A stretch of 64,000 nucleotides of DNA from Rhizobium sp. BK602 (lineage in GTDB: Bacteria; Pseudomonadota; Alphaproteobacteria; Rhizobiales; Rhizobiaceae), in assembly GCF_014195095.1 (NCBI RefSeq), contig NZ_JACIBC010000004.1, positions 558,001 to 622,000 on the forward strand, given 5' to 3'. Numbering within the stretch: the stretch's first letter is position 1; each line of letters opens with the position of its first letter. The notes below the pieces were generated by a model. It had not been told where the DNA came from. It ran no database searches and saw nothing but the letters and a program-made list of their open reading frames with translations. Shown piece after piece: positions 19,006 through 27,987 of the stretch. A program made the translations under genes and the position numbers.

Positions 19006-20631
19006 TCATGGTTTCTTCTCTTCAGCCGTAGCGGGCTTGATTTCGGCAAAGGGCGCGATCGGCCGGAAACGGATTTTCGCGCCGATGGGGATCTGCCCGG
19101 CGAGGTCGAGGTGGTATTCGGCGACAGCACCGATCACCGGATAACCGCCGGTCAGCGGATGGTCCGCCAGGAACAATACCGGCTGGCCGCTATGGGGTAC
19201 CTGGATGGCGCCGGTCGCCGTGCCTTCGCTCGGCAGCTCGACGCTGTCGATCCGCTCGATCGGCTGGTCGCCGGCAAGCCGGATGCCGACACGGCTCGAT
19301 TGCGGCGTCACCTGCCAGAGCTGGCCGGTCAGCGTCGCAAGGCCTGTTTCGGTAAACCAGTCGGCGCGGGGTCCGAGCACCACATCGAGCGTGACGACAT
19401 CGCCGGCCGCCGGCAAATCGAAGGCCGGGCTTTCCGTCAGCGAGACGCTCGTTAGCCCTGTTGCGCTTTCGTGGATGGCGAGTGTCGCGCCCGATGTCAC
19501 CGGCGCGGGGCCGACGACGGCGAGCATGTCGGTGGAGGCGCTGCCGAGCACCGGCTTGACGTCGAAGCCGCCGCGTACGGCGAGGTAGCTGCGCATGCCC
19601 ATGGCGGGGTTGCCGAGCGTGACGACGTCGCCCGGTTCCAGCGCCAGCGCCAGCGGCCGGTAGGAGGCCATGTCAAGAATGCGGCCGGAGGCATCCCTGA
19701 CCGTGATCGGGCAGGGTGCTCCCGTCAGCGCGATCACCGCGCGGCTCGTTGCCTCGAAGGAGAAGCCGCCAAGGGTGATTTCCAGGCAGGGCAGGCCGGG
19801 CGGATTGCCGACGATGCGGTTTGCCGTCTTCAAGGCGGCCTGATCCAATGCCCCGGAGGCGGAGACGCCCTGGCCCGTCTGGCCGAAACGGCCGAGATCC
19901 TGAAACACTGCCGGGATTGGGGAAGCAAGGACATGGAAGGCCGACGAGGGACCCGTCGGTGCTTGCGCGCTCGCGTCAGTCCGTGCGGTCTTTGGCGGGG
20001 CGGCGGCCGTCTTGCCGTCTTTCGCAAGATCGGTAAAGCGGACGCGATAGCCCGGCTGGAACAGGGCCGGCGGGTCGCGGCTCAGGTCCCACATCTTGAC
20101 CGGCGTGACGCCGATCAGCTGCCAGCCGCCAGGGCTCTCCTGCGGATAGACACCGCTGAAGGCGCCGGCGAGCGCGACCGCGCCGGCGGGAATGCGGGTG
20201 CGTGGGCTCTTGCGGCGCGGAACGTGAAGCGCGGGATCGCCGCCGACCAGATAGCCGAAGCCCGGCGCGAAACCGCAAAAGGCGACGGTGAATTCGCTCT
20301 CCGTATGGCGGCGGATGACCTCGGCGACGCTGAGGCCGGTCAGCTCCGCCACCTCGGCCAGATCCTCGCCATGATAGTCGACCGGGATTTCCACGATCGT
20401 TTCGACGGAAGGGGGAAGGGCGGAGAGATCGCGTGCGGCGACCTCGGCGGCGATCGCTTTCGCCGATATCCTATCCGGCTGGAAGCGGATCATCAGCGTG
20501 CGGGCGGCGGGCACCATTTCCTCGATGCCGTCGAGCGGCGAGGCCGTGAGCGAGGCGAACAGCGCCAATGTTTCGTCGAGGCCGGCAAGCTCGACCAGCA
20601 GCGTCGTCAGGTTGACGGGAAGGAAACGCAT
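19006..20631 (-). CDS. pxpBC: fused 5-oxoprolinase subunits PxpB-PxpC (KipI-KipA type)
   Basis: The start is set at the ATG at 20631 ([12 protein letters not shown]) with GAGG just upstream; ATGs at 20646 and 20667 are alternatives that overlap the upstream gene. Residues about 1-215 match PxpB/KipI (allophanate hydrolase subunit 1), with [16 protein letters not shown]. From about residue 235 the protein matches PxpC/KipA (subunit 2, biotin-dependent carboxyltransferase family), with [21 protein letters not shown]. In Bacillus these are separate subunits that, with PxpA, hydrolyse 5-oxoproline to glutamate using ATP. Here they are one chain of about 541 residues, and the gene overlaps or abuts both neighbours, suggesting a stable complex. 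Confidence 0.88.
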   Translation of the reverse strand: MRFLPVNLTTLLVELAGLDETLALFASLTASPLDGIEEMVPAARTLMIRFQPDRISAKAIAAEVAARDLSALPPSVETIVEIPVDYHGEDLAEVAELTGLSVAEVIRRHTESEFTVAFCGFAPGFGYLVGGDPALHVPRRKSPRTRIPAGAVALAGAFSGVYPQESPGGWQLIGVTPVKMWDLSRDPPALFQPGYRVRFTDLAKDGKTAAAPPKTARTDASAQAPTGPSSAFHVLASPIPAVFQDLGRFGQTGQGVSASGALDQAALKTANRIVGNPPGLPCLEITLGGFSFEATSRAVIALTGAPCPITVRDASGRILDMASYRPLALALEPGDVVTLGNPAMGMRSYLAVRGGFDVKPVLGSASTDMLAVVGPAPVTSGATLAIHESATGLTSVSLTESPAFDLPAAGDVVTLDVVLGPRADWFTETGLATLTGQLWQVTPQSSRVGIRLAGDQPIERIDSVELPSEGTATGAIQVPHSGQPVLFLADHPLTGGYPVIGAVAEYHLDLAGQIPIGAKIRFRPIAPFAEIKPATAEEKKP

Positions 20632-20638
20632 CGCGGCC

Positions 20639-21445
20639 TCAGACATGATAGGCGGAATCGGGAACATCGGTGACGAACATATGTCCCGGCGCGTGGGTGA
20701 TGGCGAAAGGTACGCCCGATGCCATGACGGCGGCCTGCGGCGTCACCCCGCAAGCCCAGAACACCGGCACCTCGCCGGGCTCGATGCGCACGGCATCGCC
20801 GAAATCCGGCCTGGAGACGTCCTTGATGCCGATCAGCTCCGGCGCGCCGACATGTACGGGCGAGCCATGGACGGCCGGGAAGCGGCCGGAAATGGTTGCG
20901 GCATCGGCAACGCGGGACGCGGGGATCGGCCGCATCGAGACGACCATGTTGCCCTTGAGCCGGCCGGCGGGGCGGCAGGGCCGGTCGGTCAGATACATCG
21001 GCACGTTCGATTTGTCCGTCATGTGGCGAATCTCGATGCCCGCTTCGACCATCGGTGTTTCGAAGGTGAAGCTGCAGCCGATCAGGAAGGCGACGAGATC
21101 GGGATATTCCGCCCAGGCCTTGCTCGCGTCAGGCGTCTCCTCCGCGAGCTTGCCGTCGCGCCAGATGCGGTAGAGCGGCAGGTCGGTGCGCAGATCGGCG
21201 CCGGGTGCCAGGATCGTGCTGGGAGAGCCGGGATCGGAGACGTCGAGCACCGGGCAGGGCTTCGGATTGCGCTGCGCATAGAGCAGGAAATCGAAGGCCC
21301 AGTCGCGCGGCAGGACGATCAGATTGGCCTGGGTGAAGCCCGGCGCGATGCCGGAGGTCGGCTCGATGGCGCCATCCCGGTAGCGCTGCCTTGCGGCGCG
21401 GGCCGGTTGCGTATCGACGTGGCGAAGGCGGTCCGTGGCGATCAT
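20639..21445 (-). CDS. YcsI-like protein, D-glutamate cyclase family (PF07286, formerly DUF1445)
   Basis: The start at 21445 has AGGAG about 7 nt upstream; the longer frame to 21634 runs through non-conserved sequence. The 268-residue protein shows family patterns [22 protein letters not shown] and [14 protein letters not shown]. The family includes Bacillus YcsI and mammalian D-glutamate cyclase, which forms 5-oxo-D-proline from D-glutamate. Placed between pxpA and pxpBC, it could feed 5-oxoproline into the hydrolase or act on a related substrate. The activity in bacteria is inference from family. Confidence 0.82.
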   Translation of the reverse strand: MIATDRLRHVDTQPARAARQRYRDGAIEPTSGIAPGFTQANLIVLPRDWAFDFLLYAQRNPKPCPVLDVSDPGSPSTILAPGADLRTDLPLYRIWRDGKLAEETPDASKAWAEYPDLVAFLIGCSFTFETPMVEAGIEIRHMTDKSNVPMYLTDRPCRPAGRLKGNMVVSMRPIPASRVADAATISGRFPAVHGSPVHVGAPELIGIKDVSRPDFGDAVRIEPGEVPVFWACGVTPQAAVMASGVPFAITHAPGHMFVTDVPDSAYHV

Positions 21446-21467
21446 GTCGGTCTCCTGTCGGCCGCGT

Positions 21468-22232
21468 TCAGGCGGAGAGGAAGGATTGGACGAGGATACC
21501 CTCGGCCTCGAAGCGGCGGCGGATTTGCTGGGCGATGGCAACGGCGCCGGGGCTGTCGCCATGCACGCAGATCGACTGCGCTTCGAGCCGGATGGTCGAG
21601 CCGTCGATGGCCTGCAACGTTCCTTCGCGGACAAGCTGCAGCATGCGGTCGGCGATCACCTCCGGATCGTGGAGGACGGCGCCCGGTTCGCGGCGGGAGA
21701 CCAGTTGCCCGTCCGGCGTATAGGCCCGATCGGCAAAGGCTTCTGCCACCACGGCAAGGCCCGCTTTTCTGGCGAGATCGAGGATCGGCGCATTGGCCAG
21801 GCCCATCAGCACCAGCGAGGGATCGATCGCCTTGATTGCATCGACAACATCCTTGCCCTGGCGCGGATCGTGGGCGATGCGGTTGTAGAGCGCGCCATGC
21901 GGCTTGACATAGCCGACATGTCCGCCGGCGGCCGCCGCGATGCCCTTCAGGGCGCCGATCTGATAGATGACGTCGGCGACGAGCTCGGCGCTGGCGACAT
22001 CCATGTCGCGCCGGCCGAAGCCGACGCGGTCGGGATAGGAGACATGGGCTCCGATCGAAACGCCCTGCTCGATGGCGGAGCGTACGGTCCTCAGGATACC
22101 GACGGGGTCGCCGGCATGGAAGCCGCAGGCGATGTTGGCGCTGGAGGCGACGGCGAGCATCGCCGTATCGTCGCCCATGCTCCAGGCGCCGTAGCTTTCG
22201 CCGAGGTCGCTGTTGAGATCGATCGAAGCCAT
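21468..22232 (-). CDS. pxpA: 5-oxoprolinase subunit PxpA (LamB/YcsF family)
   Basis: The ATG at 22232 follows a GGGAGGA site and yields 254 residues, the usual length. Family signatures are [40 protein letters not shown] and VKPHGALYN, which carry the metal or substrate residues of this polysaccharide-deacetylase-like barrel. PxpA completes the ATP-dependent 5-oxoprolinase with PxpB and PxpC. The order NRAMP - pxpA - ycsI - pxpBC matches the Bacillus ycsFGI-kip cluster, a strong contextual support. Confidence 0.9.
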   Translation of the reverse strand: MASIDLNSDLGESYGAWSMGDDTAMLAVASSANIACGFHAGDPVGILRTVRSAIEQGVSIGAHVSYPDRVGFGRRDMDVASAELVADVIYQIGALKGIAAAAGGHVGYVKPHGALYNRIAHDPRQGKDVVDAIKAIDPSLVLMGLANAPILDLARKAGLAVVAEAFADRAYTPDGQLVSRREPGAVLHDPEVIADRMLQLVREGTLQAIDGSTIRLEAQSICVHGDSPGAVAIAQQIRRRFEAEGILVQSFLSA

Positions 22233-22246
22233 GGAAATGTCCTCCC

Positions 22247-23521
22247 TTACATGCTCAGGAATGCGAAGATCGGGTTGATCGACTTGTAACCCATGTACCA
22301 GGTGAGCGCGCAAGTCAGTATGCCGAGAACCAGCAGCCAGCGCGGATAGCGGTAACCGCCCATGAGATCGCTGCGCGCCCAGGCCGCATACATGAAGATG
22401 GAAAGGCCGATCGGCAGGACCAGGCCGTTCAGGCCGCCGACGAAGACCAGCATGGCGGCGGGCGTCGTCTTCATGATGACGAAGCCGATCAGCGACACGG
22501 CGATGAAGCCGACGGTCGCCAGGTTGCGGCTGCGCTCGCTGATGTCCTTCTTGAAGGCCGTCAGGAACGAGACGGAGGTATAGGCGGCGCCGATGATGCT
22601 GGTCATCGCCGAGGCAAGCAGGACGGCGCCGAAGAGACGCAGGCCGATCTGGCCGGATGCTGCCTGGAAGGCCTGGGCGGCGGGGTTTGCCGACTTGCCG
22701 GAGATGTCGATGACGACACCGCTTGCCACGACGCCGAGCACGGCGAGGAACAGGATGTAGCGCATCACGCCGGTCACCGCGATGCCGGTCAGGGCGGCGC
22801 GGTTGACGGCCTGGAGGTTCTCGATGCCGACCATTCCCTTGTCGAGCAGGCGATGGGCGCCGGCATAGGTGATGTAGCCGCCGACCGTGCCGCCGACGAT
22901 CGTGGTGATCGTGGCGAAATCGATGGTATCGGGCATCACCGTCTGGTGCAGGGCTTCCGCGACCGGCGGACCAGCGACGATGGCGACATAGACGACGAGG
23001 ACGAGCTTGACGATGCCGGCGACCAGGACGACGCGGTCCATGGCGATGCCGGCCCGTCGCGACAGGAAGATGGCGACGGCGGCAAGGGCGGCGATCGAAC
23101 CGCCGATCTTCGGGTCCAGATCGAGCATCGCATTGGTGCCGAGGCCGGCGCCGGCGATGTTGCCGATGTTGAAGAACAGGCCGCCGACCATCACCAGCAC
23201 GGCGAGAAGATAGCCGGAGCCGGGAATGGCGGCATTGGCGATATCCGAGGCGCGCATGCGGGTGACCGTGACAATGCGCCAGATGTTGGCCTGCACGACG
23301 AAGTCGATGACGATCGACGCGAGGATGCCGAAGGCGAAGGCGGCCCCGAGCTTGACGGTGAAGGTGGCCGTCTGGGTGATGAAGCCGGGGCCGACCGCCG
23401 ACATCGCCATCAGCAGGATGGCTGCCGTCAGGGCGGCGCGGCGTGATTGCACCGGCGTGCCGGCAGAGGGGGTATCAGCGGCCGGGGCGGCGCTGCTCGA
23501 TGAAAGTGAATGCTGCTCCAT
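22247..23521 (-). CDS. NRAMP-family-like transporter lacking the metal-binding motifs
   Basis: The 424-residue membrane protein has about 11 hydrophobic segments and the N-terminal [10 protein letters not shown] pattern of NRAMP proteins. The segment-1 DPGN metal-binding motif is absent (the matching region reads [12 protein letters not shown]). The segment-6 MPH motif is also missing ([15 protein letters not shown]). The position equals that of YcsG in the Bacillus kip cluster. Loss of the ion ligands argues for an organic substrate, with 5-oxoproline or a related lactam or amino acid the likeliest cargo. The substrate is inference. The gene is the first of the minus-strand operon and is divergent from the GntR gene. 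Confidence 0.82.
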   Translation of the reverse strand: MEQHSLSSSSAAPAADTPSAGTPVQSRRAALTAAILLMAMSAVGPGFITQTATFTVKLGAAFAFGILASIVIDFVVQANIWRIVTVTRMRASDIANAAIPGSGYLLAVLVMVGGLFFNIGNIAGAGLGTNAMLDLDPKIGGSIAALAAVAIFLSRRAGIAMDRVVLVAGIVKLVLVVYVAIVAGPPVAEALHQTVMPDTIDFATITTIVGGTVGGYITYAGAHRLLDKGMVGIENLQAVNRAALTGIAVTGVMRYILFLAVLGVVASGVVIDISGKSANPAAQAFQAASGQIGLRLFGAVLLASAMTSIIGAAYTSVSFLTAFKKDISERSRNLATVGFIAVSLIGFVIMKTTPAAMLVFVGGLNGLVLPIGLSIFMYAAWARSDLMGGYRYPRWLLVLGILTCALTWYMGYKSINPIFAFLSM

Positions 23522-23610
23522 AAGGCATCTCCGTTGATCGCTTGCGTCATCCCGGGCCGTTCGGGCCGGTTTACGAGGGCAGCGTCGCCGCGTTTCACAA
23601 TTCTGTCAAG

Positions 23611-23623
23611 ATCGTTCAACGAT
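23611..23623. promoter_or_regulatory. 13-bp perfect palindrome, probable GntR operator
   Basis: ATCGTTCAACGAT is a perfect inverted repeat around a single C, followed 8 bp later by a degenerate copy (ATCGTTCTACC, from 23632). It lies in the 319-bp divergent gap between the NRAMP-like gene (start 23521) and the GntR gene (start 23841). Spacing and symmetry suit a dimeric GntR/FCD repressor acting on one or both genes. The rest of the gap shows no ORF. Confidence 0.55.
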
Positions 23624-23840
23624 TTTATGATATCGTTCTACCAATCTGTGCAATCCATGGGCATGATGCGATCCGAATAGGCATGGGATGCCGCCGAGCC
23701 GGGCAGTTTCCGGCGCTTTTGCACGCGAATATCCGTGGGGCGCGCTTGCCGGCCGTGGCGGGACCAGTTCCCAAGGTCCGTGAAGCAGGCTATCGATGCG
23801 CCATCGGTGCTGCCGCGCCGAATGGTTCGAAGGAAATTTT

Positions 23841-24506
23841 ATGACGTCACGGGAAATGACCACGGCGCTCGTGCCGCGCCTGGCGGACGAGATTCGCGAC
23901 AAGCTGATCGCCGGCGAATTTCAGCCCGGTCAGCGCCTGTCCGAGCCCGCGCTCTGCGCGGAGCTCCAGGTCTCGCGCAATTCGCTGCGGGAGGCTTTCC
24001 GGCTGCTCACCAAGGATGGGTTGCTTCGGCATGAACCCAATCGCGGTGTCTTCGTCGCCACGCCCGACATGGCCTCGATCATCGACATCTACAGGATGCG
24101 GCGGATCATCGAGTGCCGCGCGCTGGAACAGGCGCATCCGAAACATCCGGCCGTCGCCCGCATGCGCCGCGCCGTCGACACGGCATTGGAGCGCAGCGCA
24201 TCCGGAGACTGGCGCAGTGTCGGCAGCGCCAACATGGCCTTCCATGCCGCCATCGTCGATCTTGCCGACAGCACGCGCCTGAGTGCTTTCTATACCCAGA
24301 TCGCCGCCGAGCTTCGTCTGTGTTTCGGATTGCTGGACGATCCGGAATTCCTGCACGCGCCCTATGTCGACCAGAACGCGGCTATTCTGGCCGAGCTCGA
24401 AGCCGGAAGACCGGCGGCGGCGGCGGCGGCGCTCGAAGCCTATCTGGCGCGGTCCGAGCGCACGGTGCTGGCCGCCTTCACGCGCATCCGCGAAAACGGC
24501 GCCTGA
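23841..24506 (+). CDS. GntR-family transcriptional regulator with FCD domain
   Basis: The ATG at 23841 follows AAGGAAATTTT; ATG 23856 is an alternative, and the longer frame from 23796 has no support. The 221-residue product has an N-terminal winged helix (ADEIRDKLIAGEFQPGQRLSEPALCAELQVSRNSLREAFRLL split over residues about 13-58). A C-terminal FCD domain follows, with metal or effector histidines in MAFHAAIV and further along the helix bundle. It is divergent from the 5-oxoproline operon and likely its local regulator, sensing 5-oxoproline, glutamate or a similar carboxylate. Bacillus uses an IclR-type KipR at the equivalent place, so the regulator class has been swapped here. Confidence 0.88.
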   Translation: MTSREMTTALVPRLADEIRDKLIAGEFQPGQRLSEPALCAELQVSRNSLREAFRLLTKDGLLRHEPNRGVFVATPDMASIIDIYRMRRIIECRALEQAHPKHPAVARMRRAVDTALERSASGDWRSVGSANMAFHAAIVDLADSTRLSAFYTQIAAELRLCFGLLDDPEFLHAPYVDQNAAILAELEAGRPAAAAAALEAYLARSERTVLAAFTRIRENGA

Positions 24507-24532
24507 TCCCCGCAATATCGTCCGGCCGCGGT

Positions 24533-25267
24533 TTACGGGTCCATGCCGTCGAATTGCAGCCTGAGTGTCTTGCTGGCCGTCACTTGCGAGCGATCGGACG
24601 GAAATTCGCCGTCCTGATAGGCGACCAGCAGATCGAAGAGATTGTCGCGCAGGCATTTGCGCGGCTGGAGCATGTCCTGTGCCATGCCGGATATGGCCGG
24701 GCGGCTGACTGCCAGCCTCCGCCGGGACGTTGCCTCGATGATCAACACGATGTTGAACGTATCCGCGTCCGTCTCATCATCCTGGGTGAAGACTTCATAG
24801 AGCTGGTTTGGTTCGGCGCGGCCGATCCGGAAACCCAGGATGCGGGCGTCCGACACCATGTTCCGCAGGGCCTTGTCCAGGCCGGAAATCCCGGCCGGTG
24901 CCCGGCTTCTGTCGACGGAATAGGCCTGTATGAGTGCGTGGCTGCCGATGCCGTGGCCGCCGGCGGCGACAGTGCTTGCGGGAATTCGGAGCACGTTCGA
25001 AAAATGTCGCCGCATCTTCTGCGACCAGACACTGGGGTTGCGGACGAGATCCATATAGGCCGGATGCTCGACGGCGGTGAGATCCTGCAGCTCGTACAGG
25101 GTGAAATAACGCTGTTCGCCCTCCGCGCCGCCGCCGTAGCGCCGTGCGGCGCGCAGGCCCGGCGCCGTCAGCCGCTCCGGCACATGCTCGAACGTGTGCC
25201 AGGCTTCGTATTCCTCGGTCATGGCGGCGGGATAGTCGTTCCACAGGGCAAGGAAAGCGCTGTTCAT
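24533..25267 (-). CDS. DUF4286-like protein, possible dimeric alpha/beta-barrel fold
   Basis: The 244-residue protein begins MNSAFLALWNDYPAAMTEEY, followed by WHTFEHVPERL and RRYGGG...YFTLYEL. This resembles small EthD/DUF4286-type proteins of the dimeric alpha/beta barrel fold, in which a His/Glu-rich EHVPERL stretch lines a pocket. The C-terminal half has a second segment with the same rough strand-helix spacing, so it may be an internal duplication. Its start overlaps the dehydrogenase stop by 4 bp, which ties it to that operon. The reaction is unknown. Confidence 0.65.
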   Translation of the reverse strand: MNSAFLALWNDYPAAMTEEYEAWHTFEHVPERLTAPGLRAARRYGGGAEGEQRYFTLYELQDLTAVEHPAYMDLVRNPSVWSQKMRRHFSNVLRIPASTVAAGGHGIGSHALIQAYSVDRSRAPAGISGLDKALRNMVSDARILGFRIGRAEPNQLYEVFTQDDETDADTFNIVLIIEATSRRRLAVSRPAISGMAQDMLQPRKCLRDNLFDLLVAYQDGEFPSDRSQVTASKTLRLQFDGMDP

Positions 25268-26298
25268 GGCTGTCCCTCGATTTGAAGGATCACCTTGGAA
25301 GCGGTGCGGTCATGGGCGGCTTTGAAGCCCAAGAGTGCGTCGCCAAGCGGCAGACGGTGGGAAATCAGCGCGCGCATCATCTCCTGATGCGCATCGAGAA
25401 AGGCGATGACGTCGTCCCAGTTCTCCGCCGGCGCGCGATAGGAGCCGCGGATCTGCTGATGCATCCGCACCAGGCGTGTCAGGTCGATTTCGGCGGGCCG
25501 TGGATGGATGCCGACGATGGTGAACAGTCCCCGCTTCTTCAGGAAGGGCAGCGTCGCATTGACCAGCGCCGGCACGCCTGCCGCCTCGATGATCGCGTCG
25601 AAGGGGGCGAGGGGCGCAACCGCCTGCTCGAGGGTCGTGTCGCGCGTATCGATCAGATGTTCGAAACCGATGGTGCGCAAGGCCGCAAGCCGCGGCTCGT
25701 CGTCCCGCCCGACGACTACGACCCTTGCGCCCTTTTCCCGCGCCAGAACGGCAATCCCCTGGCCGATAAAGCCCGGTCCGATGACCAGCACTGTCTGGCA
25801 GGCGCGGATCTCGGCGGTGGCAACGGCTTCGGCGCAGACGGTCATCGGCTCGGTCAGCGCCGCCACGTCCATGGCGAGGCTGTCGGGCAATTTGTGGCAG
25901 TTGGCGTGGGGAACGCTGACCAGGGCTGCGAAGGCGCCGTTGCGGCCGATGCCGATGCCCTTGCGTCCGGTACAATTGTCGTCGTCATCCGCCAGGCAGG
26001 CGGCACATTGTCCGCAGGTGATGGAGGGTCGCACCGTCACGCGGGTTCCGATCAGGCTCTCGTCGAGATCCGGCCCGACCTTCTCGATATGGCCGGAGAG
26101 CTCGTGCCCGAGAGTGACCGGCATGGCGCTTTCCATGGCTTCATAGCCCGGCGTCCATTCGGCGATATGCAGATCCGTGCCGCAGATGCCGGCACAGTGG
26201 ACGCGGATCAGGACTTCGCCGGCGGGAGGGGGAGCCGGTTCGTCGAGGACGCGAAATTCCACGCCGGCGCCGGGCCGGGTCTTTTGCAGTGCCAGCAT
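25264..26298 (-). CDS. zinc-dependent alcohol dehydrogenase (MDR family)
   Basis: The 344-residue enzyme carries a catalytic zinc site (Cys in GICGTDLH, GHE in TLGHELSG) and a structural zinc site with four cysteines in CGQCAACLADDDDNC. It also has an NAD(P)-binding Rossmann fold (VLVIGPGFIGQGIAV). It resembles threonine/sorbitol-dehydrogenase-like members of the medium-chain family. It lies 31 bp below the ABC permease and overlaps the DUF4286-like gene by 4 bp, so it probably oxidises an alcohol produced from the imported substrate, for example a hydroxy acid released by dehalogenation. That substrate is inference. Confidence 0.88.
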   Translation of the reverse strand: MLALQKTRPGAGVEFRVLDEPAPPPAGEVLIRVHCAGICGTDLHIAEWTPGYEAMESAMPVTLGHELSGHIEKVGPDLDESLIGTRVTVRPSITCGQCAACLADDDDNCTGRKGIGIGRNGAFAALVSVPHANCHKLPDSLAMDVAALTEPMTVCAEAVATAEIRACQTVLVIGPGFIGQGIAVLAREKGARVVVVGRDDEPRLAALRTIGFEHLIDTRDTTLEQAVAPLAPFDAIIEAAGVPALVNATLPFLKKRGLFTIVGIHPRPAEIDLTRLVRMHQQIRGSYRAPAENWDDVIAFLDAHQEMMRALISHRLPLGDALLGFKAAHDRTASKVILQIEGQP

Positions 26299-26328
26299 GT
26301 TTATGTCTCCGGGGATGGGACGCGGACG

Positions 26329-27177
26329 CTATCCGCGCCAGTTCAGGAAGCGCCGTTCGATCAGCCCGATGACGAAATTCACGATCAGGCCCATGATCGA
26401 CAATATGGCGACGCCGGTGAACAGTTTTTCGAGGTCGTAGAGCGAGCCGGCCTCGAGAATATAGGCGCCGACGCCGAATTGCGCACCGAGCATTTCCGCC
26501 GCGACCAGCAGGATGATCGCAATCGAGATCGAGACCCGAAGGCCGGAGAGAATGGCGGGAAAGGCGCCCGGCAGGACGATCTTGCGCACGATCGACCACC
26601 AGCTCAGTCCGAAGCTCTGACCCATGCGGATCAGCGATCGGTCGACATTGTCGACGGCGCCGTAGGTGGCGACGACCGTCGGCGTGAAGGTCCCGAAGGC
26701 GATCAGGGCATATTTCGAGGTCTCGTCGATCCCGAACCAGATGACGAAGAGCGGCAGCAGCGCGATCTTCGGGATCGGAAACAAGGCGGCGACCAAGGGC
26801 ACGAGCCCGGCCCGGACATAGCTGAACAGGCCGATGCAGACGCCGATCGAGATACCGGCGGAGATGCCGAGGGCGGCGCCGATGAAAAGCCGTTGCAGCG
26901 AAGGCAGCAGGTGTTGCCATAACAGGCCGGTCCGCCAGAGCTGCATGAAGGTCTCGAGCACCGCCGAGGGACGCGGCAGCGTCAGGTTCGAGATGACACC
27001 GGCGCGCGTGCCGATCTCGGCAAGGGCGATGAGGACAATGAAGACCGCGATCGCCACGCCGCGCACCGGCCTCGGGGCAAAGCCGCCGCCGCGGAAGGGC
27101 ACGGCGCGGACCGGTGCAGCGGTCCTGGCGTCCTCGGAGATTGCCGTTGTCGTCGGGAATGCGGTAGCGTCAGACAT
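26329..27177 (-). CDS. ABC transporter permease, SsuC/TauC type
   Basis: The 282-residue protein has six hydrophobic segments and the EAA-loop-like region ALIAFGTFTPTVVATYGAVDNVDRSLI characteristic of the BPD_transp_1 permeases of nitrate/sulfonate/taurine importers. It overlaps the ATPase gene by 8 bp and is part of a three-gene importer with the binding protein at 27988-29010. Its N-terminus has an extra cytoplasmic stretch of about 40 residues before the first membrane helix. Confidence 0.9.
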   Translation of the reverse strand: MSDATAFPTTTAISEDARTAAPVRAVPFRGGGFAPRPVRGVAIAVFIVLIALAEIGTRAGVISNLTLPRPSAVLETFMQLWRTGLLWQHLLPSLQRLFIGAALGISAGISIGVCIGLFSYVRAGLVPLVAALFPIPKIALLPLFVIWFGIDETSKYALIAFGTFTPTVVATYGAVDNVDRSLIRMGQSFGLSWWSIVRKIVLPGAFPAILSGLRVSISIAIILLVAAEMLGAQFGVGAYILEAGSLYDLEKLFTGVAILSIMGLIVNFVIGLIERRFLNWRG

Positions 27178-27937
27178 TGACCAGCTCCTTGTCGGCGGCC
27201 ATGGCCTCCTCGCGCATCAGCTCCCAAAGCTGGGTCTGCTTTTCCTCCAGCACCGGATCGGCCAGATGTCGCTCCGACAAGGGCATGTCGATATCGACGA
27301 TCTCGCGAATGCGGCCGGGGCGACGGGACAGGACGACGACACGATGGCCCAGCCGGACGGCTTCGTTGAGGTTGTGGGTGACGTAGACCGAGGTGAAGGG
27401 CTGTCGGGTCCAGAGCGAGATCAGGTCGTCCATCAGCAGTTCGCGGGTCTGGCTGTCGAGCGCCGAGAGCGGCTCGTCCATGAGCATGACAGCGGGGCGC
27501 ACGGCTAGCGCCCGGCTGATCGCGACGCGCTGGCGCATGCCGCCGGAGAGCTGCTTGGGGAGCGCATGACGGAATTCGGAAAGGCGCGTGCGTTCAAGAA
27601 CGTCGGTCACGATCTCGTCCATCTCGCCTCTGCCGAGGCCGTGATCCTCCAACACCAGCTTGATGTTGCCCTCGACCGTGCGCCACGGCAGCAATGCGAA
27701 ATGCTGGAAGACGTAGGTGAGCGGATTGAGCGAACCCTTGGGCGGATCGCCGATCTGCAGGACCTCGCCCGAGGACGGGCGCTCAAGGCCGCCGAGGAAG
27801 CGCAGCAAGGTGGACTTGCCGCATCCCGACGGTCCGATCAGACAGACGATCTGACCTTGCGGTATGTCGAGCGAAATGTCCTTGAGGACCTCGACCGCGC
27901 CGTAACGGTGGTCGACATTTTTGAGTTTCAGGTCCAT
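27170..27937 (-). CDS. ABC transporter ATPase, SsuB/TauB type
   Basis: The start at 27937 follows a GGAGGA site; the frame continues to 27973 without support. The 255-residue protein has Walker A (GPSGCGKST), the Q-loop (VFQHFALLPW), the ABC signature (LSGGMRQR), Walker B (VMLMDEP) and the H-loop (VTHNLNEA). The sequence is typical of the nitrate/sulfonate/taurine import family. It energises uptake with the permease at 26329-27177. Confidence 0.93.
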   Translation of the reverse strand: MDLKLKNVDHRYGAVEVLKDISLDIPQGQIVCLIGPSGCGKSTLLRFLGGLERPSSGEVLQIGDPPKGSLNPLTYVFQHFALLPWRTVEGNIKLVLEDHGLGRGEMDEIVTDVLERTRLSEFRHALPKQLSGGMRQRVAISRALAVRPAVMLMDEPLSALDSQTRELLMDDLISLWTRQPFTSVYVTHNLNEAVRLGHRVVVLSRRPGRIREIVDIDMPLSERHLADPVLEEKQTQLWELMREEAMAADKELVNV

Positions 27938-27987
27938 GAGTCCTCCAGGCGAAGACCCCGAAGGCCCCCGCATTCGGCCGCAAGCGG

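Noticed and set aside
25144..26922. 592-codon plus-strand ORF opposite the dehydrogenase and permease genes
   Set aside because: It spans two clear minus-strand genes and lacks any protein-like domain.
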